Assembly (NCBI GenBank): GCA_943704495.1 | Contig: CALSCR010002306.1 | Coordinates: forward strand, 1-28,954 | Length of the DNA: 28,954 nucleotides | DNA from: Pigoraptor chileana | Taxonomy: Eukaryota; Opisthokonta; Filasterea | Direction of reading: 5' to 3' | Shown: positions 18,943 through 28,954 of the stretch, in pieces | Position numbering within the stretch: position 1 is the stretch's first letter | How the letters are laid out: each line of letters opens with the position of its first letter | Made by a program: the position numbers and the translations under genes | Notes under the pieces: model-generated | Databases searched by the model: none | What the model was told of the DNA's origin: nothing | What the model saw: the letters and a program-made list of their open reading frames with translations, nothing else

Positions 18943-21900
18943 ATGCGGTACACGGTGGGGCGGGGCCTACTGGGCATTGCACTGGCCGCTGTCCGTCCGT
19001 TGTGTGGCCGCCGGCGGAACAGGCGCATCATCAGTCTTTTGTCTGCGTGCATTATCGGATATATGTGCTGTGTTTCCGTTGGCATTTTGAGTTCGCCGTT
19101 AGATGCAAGCGGCGGCGGCGGTCGTATTGAAAGCGCGATGCCTCATTCGGCTGGAGGGCAGGGGGGCTTGCTCGCGGGGCGCATCGCAAGGACGATTCGC
19201 AGAGTAGTGAAGGCGGTGTTTGACGAGCCCATTGTGCAACTGTGGATGTACGGCGAGGAGCCGCACACGCATCACGTGAGTGGCCCGTTGAGCTTCAGTG
19301 CTGTCATGTGATGGCGACTCTGTCGGCCTTTAGTTAGTGACCATCTGGCAGCTGATAGAGCTGATCATACCGACTTGCACAGTTCAAATCCAAACCTAAG
19401 ACTTGTGTGCATACGTGCGATCCCTGGCCGCTCACTCGCACGACCAGTGCCAACAGATCCTATGACTCACAGGTTAGACTGTGGGGGTGACTGACAATGT
19501 CGGTGACTGTGTGAATGCTGATTGACATGCAACTTTAAAGTCATTTTCAACAGAATAAGTAATGATTGTTTGCTCACCTGTTTCATGCCCTGCCATTGCA
19601 TTGGAAACAATGGGATCCAGGAACTCCCGTGGTCATACATAGCCACGCCCGGCGCACAACCTCATGTGAGTCAGTCGCGTCGCGGCGCTGCGATGCGCGG
19701 GCCAGAGCGCTTTCTCGTGCCCATACTCAGCTACGGCCCCAACAACGAGTACAGTGGGTTTGTGGAGTCGATGATTATTGCACGCGCACTCAACCGCACC
19801 CTCGTCCTGCCACCGTTTTTCATTCACTACCAAGACAGACCGAGATCCACGCGGTGAGTGTGTGTGCGGGTCTGGACAGCACTGACTATCGTGACCGTGA
19901 CTGTCAATGCAACGGCATTAATAGATTGTGTTGTCGAAAGACACTCTGCCTGCCCGTCTGAGAGCTTGGCGTCTCGTCTGACAGCGCCATTGCCAGCACA
20001 ACATAACATTCTTCGATCACCTCTGTCAGTTTGACTGCATAACAAAGCGCTGCGACATTCAAAGCATATTCACTTACGGGGACCGTCAAATTGCCCTCAC
20101 GCACTCGCACACCACTCACTCACACACACTCTCTCGCCCACGCTCTCATTCTCTCTCTCACTCACTCACGCGCACTCACTCACCCTCACACACACAAACA
20201 CACACACTCACTGCAGCCACGCATATGCATTTGAGGAGACGTTCGATCCTATTCCGCTGCATGATTTCGTGCCGATCATCGACCTGTCGTCGTTTCTTGC
20301 CATGACAGGCGGCGACATCGGCTGCATTGCTGAAATGAGACACGACGCCGACGGGCAGCTTGCGGAGCTCAAATTTGTGCGCGCGGCAAAACGGTATGTG
20401 CGCATAACAAAAACCAGCACCTCCCAGGCCTGCAATCCATTGAATTTGTTATTATTCGAATCAGACGAGTCATGACTTCTATCGTATTGTGTGACTGTAT
20501 ATGTGGTGACACGTCCATCCGTTGTTGACTGGTGGTGTGCAGGATACTGCGTGGGCAGGATGTCGGTCCGCCACACGGCTCGCTGCCTGGGGACGACGAA
20601 TCGGAGAGCGATGACTCGCTGGTCTTCTTGCGTCGCGTCTACGTCCGCAAAGCATGGTTCACGCAGCGCAGCGACATTCAGTTGCGCATGGGCAACGGAC
20701 GCGAGTTCAATGTGTGTGAGGGCCCCGGTGCGCCCAAGGACAATGCTGGCGAAGGCGTGGCAGTGGACGACAGCGAGTCTGCAGTTGACGAGCGCGCGGA
20801 CTCCGTGCCCGAGGGTGACGATGGCGGTTCTGCCAGTGGAGGCAGCGGGGGCAGCAAGAAGAAGAATGACGTCATGTCCTTCCGGGAGTGCTATGAGGCG
20901 CGTCGATGCGTTGCCGAGCGTCACGTGGCCCTGGGTGCGCCCTACATGAACCTGCTGTACGCATACGATGTCAATTACCCGATTATTGCCGAGAGATCGG
21001 AAGGATCGCGGATTGAATATATGGCTGCGCTGCGCCACTTGAAGCACGCACAGTGGGTGATCGATGCCGCCGACAGGTGCGTATTGTATGGTGGCCAAAG
21101 TGTACGTGTGTGTGTGTGTGTGTGGATATGTATGTGTGTGCATGTGTATGTATATGTGTAATCTATGTGTATGTGTGTGTGTATGTAGATGTATATGTGT
21201 ATGTATATGTGTCTGACACGTATGTGCATGCGTATGTGTAGAGGAAGGAGTGCCGAATATTACTGCTCTTGCTGGTGCCCTGGCGTACACACCACACGCA
21301 GCATATTGACGATCTGCATGCATCCCAACTCGTGTTTGCAGGTTTCTCTCAATGTGGGGCTCAGTGCGCGAGGGCTCCAGGGTGCTTGCCGTGCACCTCC
21401 GTCGTCAAGTTCGCAATGATCGCAAGTGCCTTCCCAATATGCCCAGTGTCAGCTGCGGCGACGAAATCACAACAGACATGCTAATCGCACTCATATCAGC
21501 AGAGGTTGCGCAAGGCGGTTACACCCGCGTGTTTCTAGCCACAAACGCACGCAACGACACCGAAGTGAGCCTTTTGCGCCGCGCACTCCCACTTGTGCGC
21601 CTTGAAGACGGCACGCGCCTCGACGCTCGCCTTCTTAAGCAGACCTCCGAGAACTACGCCGCGTCGCTTGTCGAGCAGGCGATCTGCACGCGCGCAGCTG
21701 GGTTCATGGGCAGCCGACTGTCCACGTGGTCGCAGTTTGTGGCGAACCAGCGAGCGGCGCAGGGTCACGGCAACGCAATGTACATTGAGGACTCGCTGAA
21801 AAACACGCGTGACATTGCAGTGGCGGAAAAATTGGCGCGCGAATTCCACCAGCGCTTCTCCAGAGTCGGAGGCGTTGCGTCGTCGTTTGACGTGTTTTCC

Positions 21901-23781
21901 GACGGTGTCCGTGCCGATGCCGCACGTGACAAGGGCCACGAGGGAGAGGCTGAGCGTGTCCGCCGCGCCGCATTTGAGGGGCGATTTCTGTTTCCAGTGA
22001 CGGTTGGCGACTTTGCAATGCAGGTGCTTGGCGTTGTTGAGTCAGCGGCGGCGTCAAACGTGCTTAATCGCACGCTTGTGCTGCAGGATGTGTATGCGCG
22101 GGATGGGCGCACCGGACACCCTTTCCACTATCTATTCGACGTCCATCACTTCAACCAGCTCGTTCCTCTCGCTCCGTTCAATGCGTTTGTGGAGCGCTGT
22201 GTGCCTGACATCGATGCAATGATGGCGGAGTTTGCAGCCCAAGCGGCATTATCGAAGCCCAACGACCGACGGCGGCCGGTGGGCGAGCACGCGGCAGAGG
22301 GAGAAGATGTGTTTGCGCGCGCCGCAGCAGTCACGAAGAAGCACGGCAAGTACCACAGGGGCGTGGCTGTGGCCTATCTCCGCGCAGACGACCCGGTGCA
22401 AGGTGGCTCGCTGGTCGAGGCGGACCGACGCTCAAACGCCCACACGATGCCGCCGGGGTCCTTGCGGCGAACGCCCGTAACGAAGATGCGCTTTGACAGC
22501 GTGCGTGACATTGCCGAACGTCTCTCATTCCCCGACGTGTGCATGGGTCTCGGATATCCGTTCCAGTCGATACATCACGTGACTGCGGCGGGGCTCCAGC
22601 TGAAAGCCAACGCACTGCGGTGGGAGTACATGCACGCGCTGCGGCATCTGCGCCCGTCGCTGCGCCTGTCTCTCCGCGCAGACGGCTTCGCACTGCGGCA
22701 CCATGGCATGCGCGTGCTTGCGGTCCACATCGACCGCCGTTATGGGCGCGCTGTCAACGGAAGGGAGCCGCTCTGCAATGGAGAGACAGGGCATGCGGTC
22801 ACGTGCGGGGAGCGGTACACGCCCGGTCACGTGGGGCGCGTTGTGCGGTGGCATCTGCGCAAGCTGGGCCTGCGGACGGTACTTCTTGTGGGCTGCGACG
22901 GCATCGACACCGCCTCCCACCCGGATGTGCGCGCCATGGCAATCAACGACGGCGAGTTTGTCATTCTCAAGTACGATGCAGCAAGCGGCGGGTTTGCGTC
23001 GGCACTGACCACGCTCACTCGCGCGTCCGATGTCCCTGTTAACGGCGCTAACGGCGCTAACAGTGTTAACAGTGCTAACGGCGGCGTTAACGCACGCGTG
23101 GGGCTGGCGGACTCCGACAGCGCGCTCATGGATGCGCCACGGAAGGTGGGGAGGCCAAGCATATTCGACGACGAAGGCGACGCTTCACACGGCCGCCGCG
23201 GTCGTCGCAGGGCGTCGCCGTTGACGGCGGGCGACGGCGGGTCTGATCAGACACCGGATCCGCTGGTTGCAGAGCTCGAGACAAGGGTTGTTGAACTGGA
23301 ACTGGCGTTTCGCGCGCACGCTTTCATCGGATGCCGCCTCTCGCCCTTCAGCCAGCTCGCCTACCAGCGACGCCTGGCCCATGCAAAGTGGGCGCGAACA
23401 ATCTTCTTTGAGGACATCCAGATTGATCCGCAGTCGACGGGGCTGTGGCGGTATGAGGAAGGGTTCTGGCATCGCGCGTTCGAGATGGTGATGCTGCTGC
23501 CGGAGGACCAAAACGAGCCCGACGCCCCGGACGTGGACGCACCGCGGGGGAGTGGTCATGTGTCAAGTCAGCCGCAGTTTCCCAGAAGAGCGGCCATTGC
23601 GCGTGTCAATGGACTGAACGATGAAGATGACGAAGAGACGGAGGAGGGACAAGACAGTGCTGAACGGCGTCCACGGGGCGACGGGCGTGCGCAGGATTCG
23701 TCGGGGAAGGGTGAGGATGAGCGGGATGCAGAACGGCGAGCATCCAGTGAAGAAGAAGGGGATGCTGGCGGTGAGGCCTGA
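18943..23781 (+). CDS. Type II membrane protein with two tandem O-fucosyltransferase-like domains, 5 exons
   Basis: Exons 18943-19275, 19621-19853, 20217-20393, 20543-21076, 21342-23781 sum to 3717 nt, 1238 residues, phases consistent. An Arg-rich cytoplasmic end precedes one membrane segment (IISLLSACIIGYMCCVSVGI, residues about 29-48), the layout of a Golgi signal anchor. Domain 1 begins FLVPILSYGPNNEYSGF (about 142) with ALNRTLVLPPFF. It continues with VLAVHLRRQ (about 440), then TRVFLATNA and AAGFMGSRLSTWSQF. Domain 2 repeats the plan: RFLFPVTVGDF (about 637), VLNRTLVLQDV, MRVLAVHIDRRYG (about 886), RTVLLVGCDG and AFIGCRLSPFSQLAYQRR (about 1088). The GT-B O-fucosyltransferase families use the HxR Arg of such a motif. 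Domain 1 keeps it, domain 2 reads HID. An Asn/Gly/Ser linker and a long acidic Glu/Asp/Ser/Arg-rich tail are present. Donor GDP-fucose is likely; the acceptor is unknown. Confidence 0.78.
20105..20210 (+). repeat. (CACT/CA)n tract before the exon 3 acceptor
   Basis: CA and CTCA repeats fill the last 110 bases of intron 2 of the fucosyltransferase gene. The same intron opens with GTGAGTGTGTGTGCGGGT. Confidence 0.85.
21100..21240 (+). repeat. (TG/TATG)n tract in intron 4
   Basis: TG-rich microsatellite starting about 25 bases after the donor at 21077. A shorter CA-rich patch (about 21286-21300) lies nearer the acceptor. Confidence 0.85.
23038..23092 (+). repeat. Coding (GYTAAC) repeats giving an Asn-Gly/Ser linker
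   Basis: Units of GTTAAC/GCTAAC with GGC or AGT codons encode NGANGANSVNSANGG within domain 2's C-terminal part. It looks like a slippage-expanded flexible linker inside the fucosyltransferase reading frame. Confidence 0.8.
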
Positions 23782-24185
23782 TGCCACTGCCTCTGCGTCC
23801 ACTGCTCAGTCAGCCTCCATACGGCACTGCATGCACTACACCGGCCATGTACATTAAATACACTACAGTGAGCGATGGGGATAATGAACCGTTGGTGATC
23901 ACTGTATGCACAAGATTCCCAACAATTTTGAATCTCTCTGACAGTCTCACTTCTGTCCAGGCCAAGACATGTTACAACTGCCTTATTTGTAACCGAGATT
24001 GAGGCAGCACTCTGATTGGCTTATGTTACTGTGATGAACTGAGCGTCGGAGCACTAATGGACAGCCAACTGTGCTTTGGCAGATGCGCCGAAAGTAGCAC
24101 TGAGCAGAAAACAACGCCAAGTGAAGATAAGAAGGTGCTCGCTACTGGGGTCGTCGAGGTGGAAGTGGTATAACGCTTACCGAAA
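23782..24185. other. Spacer between the fucosyltransferase and GH35 genes
   Basis: The 404 bases separate two plus-strand genes and should contain a 3' UTR and a promoter. An ATTAAA at about 23854-23859 is a possible polyadenylation signal, roughly 75 bases after the stop. Nothing else is evident. Confidence 0.5.
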
Positions 24186-25239
24186 ATGCGGCCTCTGATT
24201 GCACTCGCTGCGATTGTGGCTGCCGTTGTGTGGTCTGCGTGCAACGCGTCAGCCCTCAGTACCGCCGCACTGGTGACGCCACTGCCCATCGAGGTGACAT
24301 ATGACGGGCGCGCGCTAATCATTGGCGGTGAGCGTCAACTCATCGTGTCTGGAAGTATACACTATCCGCGCAGCACACCGGAGATGTGGCCGGATATTCT
24401 CGCCCTAGCGAAGACGTCCGGGGTGAACATGATCCAGACGTATGTGTTTTGGAACTCCCACGAACCCGTGCGCGGGCAGGTGCGTGAGTTTGTGTGTGTC
24501 TGTGTGTGTCTGTATGTCTGTCTGTGTGTGTGTGGGTATGTGTTTGTGTGTGTGGGTGTGTTCATCTTAATGTCTCGGGCTCAAACTGGCAATACTATTG
24601 CGGCTCCATGGCATTCACCCAACCACACATATGTGCACACTCCGTGTGGCCGCAGTACGACTTCTCCGACAACCTCGACCTTGTGCGCTTCCTGCGCGAG
24701 TGCCAGCGGCAGGGTCTGTGGGTGAATCTCCGCATCGGCCCGTATGTGTGTGCAGAGTGGAACTTTGGCGGCTTTCCCGAATGGCTGCGACGCATCGACG
24801 GCATTGAGTTCCGCACGTACAACCAGCCCTACATGTTGGAGATGGAGCGGTGGGTGCGCTTCATTGTGGACAAGGTGTCGCAGGAGGGGCTGTTCGCTCC
24901 CCAGGGAGGCCCCATTGTCATAGCACAGATTGAAAATGAATATGGCAACGTCGAGGCGTCGTATGGCGACGGCGGAAAAAAGTATGTTCAGTGGTGTGCA
25001 AACCTCGCGCTTTCGATGAAGATTGACGTGCCGTGGATCATGTGCCAGCAGGAGGATGCCCCGGTGAGCTACCTGTGTGTGCACTTGCGTATGTGTGGAA
25101 CGTGGCCGTGTTTGTGTGTGCTGTGATAACTTCCTTTGAGCTGTTCATGATTGTATCGGCTGTGAAATGTCAGTGGCTTATCCTCGCATTTGATGTACCG
25201 TGTGTACTATGTGTATGTGTATGAATGTGTCTGGTGTAA

Positions 25240-25273
<34 letters not shown>

Positions 25274-27889
25274 AATGTGTCTGGTGTAATGTGCGTGTAT
25301 GTGCGTGTGCGTGTGCGTGTGTGTGTGCGTGCATACACAGGCACCAATCGTCAACACGTGCAATGGCTTCTACTGCGATGGGTTCCGCCCCTCAAACAAA
25401 AACGCATTCAGCGCATTCACTGAAAACTGGCCCGGATGGTTCCAACTCTGGTCTGAGGTGTGTATGCAATTTATGCCAATGCACTGTCGATGTCACGTGA
25501 GAGTGCGGCCATGGCAATATTTTTATGCGTATGTGTGTGTGCGTATATGTATGAAGAGGCGGGTCTTATATGTGTGTGTGCAAGTGTATGCGGAAGTCGA
25601 TGTGATATCATTTGAGATTTACCTAATGACGCCACTGTGACTGCATAGCCGCGACCGCACCGCCCTTCGGAGGATGTCGCGTTTTCCGTCGCACGCTTCT
25701 ATGCACGCGGTGGAACGCTCTCAAACTATTACATGTGAGTGTGTGCGGGTGTGGGGGGGTGGGGGGTGGGGGTTAGGTGGATAGCTAACAGGTAGGTGCG
25801 TATGTGGTGTGTGTGGCTCTATGTCGCACTGCTGTATGGGCGCTCGTGGATCCATTGAATGTTGACTGTGTACATTCATCCGCGTGCACCCTGTTACTGT
25901 GTGCATGCGTACAGTATCTTGTATTATTTATGAGCGCACGTGCATACACAGCAAACTCACAACCACACACACAATCACACACAGATCCACACACACAATC
26001 ACACACACACACGCACGTAAAACACACGCACGAACGGCAAACTAACAACCGCAACCCACATCTTCGCTCGCTCCATCTTGTCTGCCGTTGTGCATGCAGG
26101 TATCACGGAGGAACCAATTTTGGGCGCACTGTCGGTGGACCCTTTATCACAACAAGCTACGACTACGATGTTTCAATTGATGAGTACGGGCGTCCGTCGG
26201 AGCCAAAGTACTCGCACCTCGCCGCTCTCCACGCTCTTCTCCAGAAGCACAGGCACACAATCGTGGGCGTCGATGTGCCTCCCACCGAGTCGCTTGGGGG
26301 ATCTCTCGAGGCGCACACATACAACGCAACCGTAGCAGTCGTCAACGGCACGTGCATTGCCTTCCTTTCGAACCCCACAACAACGGACGCAAAGGCCAGC
26401 TACCGCGGCGCGACATACACACTTCCGGCGTGGTCTGTGTCCATTCTCGATGGATGTGAGGGAGAGGTGGTGTACAACACCGCAACCATCACGCACGCCC
26501 CCTCTGTGCGCACGTATGTGCCTACTATTCGTCTGACAGAGGAATCGTTTGCGTGGGTGGAGGAGCCACTGGGAGCCGACGCATCCGCCGCTGCCGACCA
26601 CAGTCCCATCGTCACTGCAAATGCACCTATCGAACAGCTGACGCTCACAAACGACACTACCGGTGGGTTTGCGGGTTGTGGCATGCACACAAACACACAC
26701 GCATACGCATGTATGCATATTCACGCACGCATGCGTATGCGCAGGAACTAAACCCCTCTTTTGCGGCAATATGTGTCTCATATATGCACCCGCATGTCTC
26801 ACACAATAGCATCTCGACAATCAATCCTAACACACAAACACGTGCATGCATCCGTGCATATCATACATATATGCATACACACATACACGCATTCACACTG
26901 GAAATCCTACAGACTATGTGTGGTATGCTGTTGACATTCCGATTGTCAAGGCAACGGACGGCGCAAACGTCACTGTCGAACTGACGCAATTTGCGGACTT
27001 TGCTTACGTGTTCCTCGGGAGTGAGTTGTCTCTGTCCGGGGGGCAGGCGGGACCAGATGCGTCATTTGCGCTTGCCGTCAACGCCACGTCATCACTGGAG
27101 GCAACAACCGTAACACTCAACATACTGACTACGACTCTGGGCCTCACCAACTACGGCGCGTTTCTGGAGAAGATCACGAGGGGCATTCTGGGCAAAGTGC
27201 TTGTTGGCGGTGCTGCGGAAGGCACCAACTCCACGTGGCGTCACAGCATTGGTCTGTGGGGCGAGCGCCAGCGGCTGTACGCCGTCGACGCCGACGCACG
27301 TCACGTGACCGCTCATGTGTGGAAGACGGGGCCTGTGCCGACGGATGCGCCTAACGTGTGGATGCGCGCGCTCTTTGCGACGCCGGACGGAAACAATCCG
27401 GTTGTGCTCGACCTCAAGGGTCTGTCGAAGGGCATGGCGTGGATCAACGGCCGCTCTATTGGGCGGTATTGGCTCAAGATGGTGCGTGGCATTACATTGT
27501 GGGGGCTCTGTGATCTCAACTGCTGCTGTTCTTGCATTGGGATCTATTCTTTCGTTGGTATTGTTTTGTTTTGTTTTTGTTTATTTTTCATTTGGGGGGG
27601 GGGGGGGGAGGTGATGTTGTTTTTTGCTATATGACCGTTGAACACGCACTTCACACACACACCACACACACAGGTCCCCCAATCGGCTGCATGCAACGCA
27701 TGCGACTACCGCGGCGCATACAGCCCAGACAAGTGCCGCACCGGATGTGAGGACTACAGCCAGCGATACTACCACGTGCCGCGCGAATGGCTGAGTGCGG
27801 ATGGACGCCCCAACACCGTCGTCTTGTTTGACGAGCAGAAGCGATCATTTGAAGACGTCGCCGTGGCAACGGTCCTGTATGCCGCATGA
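24186..27889 (+). CDS. Plant-type GH35 beta-galactosidase, 7 exons
   Basis: It should hydrolyse terminal beta-D-galactose from glycans, in the secretory route, lysosome/vacuole or outside the cell. Exons 24186-24479, 24656-25063, 25341-25457, 25649-25734, 26100-26662, 26913-27481, 27674-27889 sum to 2253 nt, 750 residues, phases consistent. A signal peptide ([20 protein letters not shown]) leads into the GH35 barrel: [44 protein letters not shown], then [12 protein letters not shown] with the acid/base Glu near 191. TENWPGWF follows with the nucleophile Glu near 261, then [16 protein letters not shown]. The beta-rich rear part has [32 protein letters not shown] and [11 protein letters not shown], all as in plant BGALs. 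No C-terminal galactose-binding lectin domain follows. Introns are microsatellite-rich. The family call is secure. Confidence 0.95.
24483..24560 (+). repeat. TG-rich tract at the start of GH35 intron 1
   Basis: TGTG/TCTG repeats run directly from the donor at 24480 for about 80 bases. Confidence 0.85.
25203..25332 (+). repeat. TG microsatellite with a 50-bp tandem duplication, GH35 intron 2
   Basis: GTGTATGTGTATGAATGTG followed by TCTGGTGTAATGTG occurs at 25211-25243 and again at 25261-25293. TG and CGTG repeats surround both copies. Confidence 0.85.
25735..26025 (+). repeat. TG/G-rich 5' tract and CA-rich 3' tract of GH35 intron 4
   Basis: The intron opens GTGAGTGTGTGCGGGTG with a G-rich run to about 25772. 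It carries CACACA-rich sequence from about 25958 to 26025 before the acceptor at 26099. Confidence 0.8.
27592..27608 (+). repeat. Poly(G) tract in GH35 intron 6
   Basis: About sixteen consecutive G follow a T-rich run. CA repeats (about 27646-27672) directly precede the exon 7 acceptor. Confidence 0.85.
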
Positions 27890-28139
27890 GCCGTATGCAC
27901 ATGCACGTACACACACACGCACGCACACACACACACACACACACGGACACGCGAGTTCTCATTCTGCGGGTTTGACGCAAGAATACATTATGCGATTGAC
28001 AACCCTGCGTTAACTCTCACCTGACCCGATCACTTTTGCTGCGCACGGCGTGAATTGCGTGCATATGTACATTGGGTGAATGCATGCGCGCATGTGCATG
28101 CATGCCCGTTTTCAACGAAGCCCAATGCGTTTATTACAC
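27890..28139. other. Spacer between the convergent GH35 and TRIC-like genes
   Basis: It holds a (CA)n tract at about 27907-27946 shortly after the GH35 stop and otherwise unremarkable sequence with GCATGC-type steps near 28080-28104. No supported coding frame. Confidence 0.6.
28130..28135 (-). terminator. AATAAA polyadenylation signal
   Basis: On the minus strand AATAAA begins four bases after the TGA of the TRIC-like gene (28140-28142). This is the canonical poly(A) signal, unusually close to the stop. Confidence 0.55.
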
Positions 28140-28852
28140 TCAGTCGGTCTTCACGGCCTGTCTCGCCGATCGCCGCACGGGGGTCGACTCGTTGGCACGT
28201 GGTTTGTTGGCATGGAGATGGCCGCGTGCGTGCGAGGCTGTTTCCTCCGCACCGTCGGCCGCAAGTGGAATGGCATGTTTGTCGTGTGTGGTGGGCGATG
28301 CGCTTGGTGCTTGTGGCAATCCAGACCCGATTGGATAAAATATGTACAGTGTGTGAACGACGACCAGCGCGGCCTTGATCTCTGCGGCAGTGACGGGCAG
28401 TGACACGCCAGTGTATGTCATCACGTGACCGTGCGGGTCCGCCACGGCGTAGTATGCGATTGCGGAGAGGAGTGGCAGGAGGAACATGTCTGGTGTTGTG
28501 TGCACGAGCGAGTGCGGGGTGGAGTACGCCCAGTGCGCCCTCCGCAGCCCCATGGCCTCCGTCACAACCATGCCGGCGCAGTAGGCGCACATGGCACACA
28601 CAAACGCCGCCGTCACTGAAGACGACATCCGGGGGTCGCTGCTGTGCAGGGCCCGGTCCATGCCCCACGAGGTAGCAGTGAAACCATTGGAAACACCCTC
28701 GAAAAATGTGAGAAAATACCACCCTGCGCGAGTGTCCAGAGCGCGGTTGACGATGTCGCCGGGGGTGTAGTTGATGGCCAGCCACGTTATCACGAACCTC
28801 AACAGCGTCGAGTCATTGTATATCCACGGCGCAGGGTCCCCAATGAGCACGC
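28140..28852 (-). CDS. TRIC-like cation channel, last exon (partial)
   Basis: After an acceptor (CACACTGACAG) the frame runs 236 residues to TGA and continues upstream beyond the window. It begins GVLIGDPAPWIYNDSTLL, then WLAINYTPGDIVNRAL and GWYFLTFFEGVSNGFTAT. This is like the second repeat of TMEM38/TRIC channels (a conserved Gly-x-Pro, an Asn-rich turn, a Pro-x-Asp in the next helix and a basic/aromatic helix). Further hydrophobic segments follow at TAAFVCAMCAYCAGMVV, FLLPLLSAIAYYAV and IKAALVVVHTLYIFY. The C-terminal tail is hydrophilic, rich in His, Arg, Ala and Ser, and ends VKTD. TRIC channels carry K+ counter-ions across ER-type membranes. Similarity is by motif pattern only; another multi-pass membrane family is possible. 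Confidence 0.5.
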
Positions 28853-28954
28853 CTGTCAGTGTGAGTGTGCGTGTGGGTGTGGGTTTGGGTGTGCGTGTGT
28901 GCGTGTGTGGTGTGCGTGTGTGTGCGTGTGTGGGGTGGGTGGGTTGGTATGTGT
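28853..28954 (+). repeat. TG-rich intron sequence at the window edge
   Basis: GTGTGCGTGTGGG-type repeats fill the end of the window. In the sense of the TRIC-like gene they are CA-rich sequence leading into its last 3' splice site. Confidence 0.85.

Noticed and set aside
20208-21323. 371-residue open frame on the minus strand
   Set aside because: It is antisense to exons 3-4 of the fucosyltransferase and its composition comes from CA-repeat introns (His/Thr runs). No conserved motifs.
28030-28785. 251-residue minus-strand frame overlapping the TRIC-like exon
   Set aside because: Out of frame with the hydrophobic, motif-bearing reading; Arg/His-rich as expected of a shadow.

Overview
The window is nuclear DNA of a ciliated, probably unicellular eukaryote. 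Several genes are cut by GT-AG introns (17 in one gene), the coding frames carry canonical eukaryotic families, and one gene is BBS1, a BBSome subunit that points to an organism with cilia or flagella. I cannot name the lineage. A plant-type GH35 beta-galactosidase and TTAGGG-type repeats are present but not diagnostic. Introns and spacers are rich in (CA)n/(TG)n microsatellites. No rRNA, tRNA, CRISPR array or recognisable transposon or virus copy was found.

Layout, left to right: dymeclin (DYM, minus, 18 exons, 167-6008). A divergent spacer. A tiny glycine/tyrosine-rich protein with an acylation-type N terminus (plus, 6696-7330). A kinesin-light-chain-like TPR gene (minus, 8186-10154), possibly with an extra 3' exon at 7930-8052. 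A three-finger C2H2 zinc-finger frame (minus, 10145-10516) that touches the TPR gene and may be its N-terminal part. A divergent promoter region with two TCACGTGA palindromes. An intronless secreted FAD/NAD(P)-binding protein (plus, 11029-12876). A gene-free spacer with dyads and direct repeats. BBS1 (minus, 9 exons, 13581-17990). A small unrecognised 4-exon gene (minus, 17990-18606) whose stop shares one base with the BBS1 start. A large type II membrane protein with two tandem O-fucosyltransferase-like domains (plus, 5 exons, 18943-23781). A GH35 beta-galactosidase (plus, 7 exons, 24186-27889). The last exon of a TRIC-like membrane channel (minus, 28140-28852) that runs out of the window.

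Exon borders were set by splice consensus, protein-family conservation and reading-frame phase. In DYM, BBS1, the O-fucosyltransferase, GH35 and both small spliced genes, exon lengths sum to an exact multiple of three with matching phases, so those models are internally consistent. They are not transcript-proven. There is no operon-like metabolic theme: several products belong to the endomembrane/Golgi system (dymeclin, fucosyltransferase, GH35, secreted flavoprotein) and one to cilia (BBS1).

Most interesting leads: the tandem fucosyltransferase whose second domain has lost the catalytic-type Arg; TG-rich 5' and CA-rich 3' intron ends that could pair across the intron; the one-base stop/start overlap before BBS1; the paired TCACGTGA sites two helical turns apart in a window unusually rich in CACGTG; and telomere-type motifs scattered through introns.
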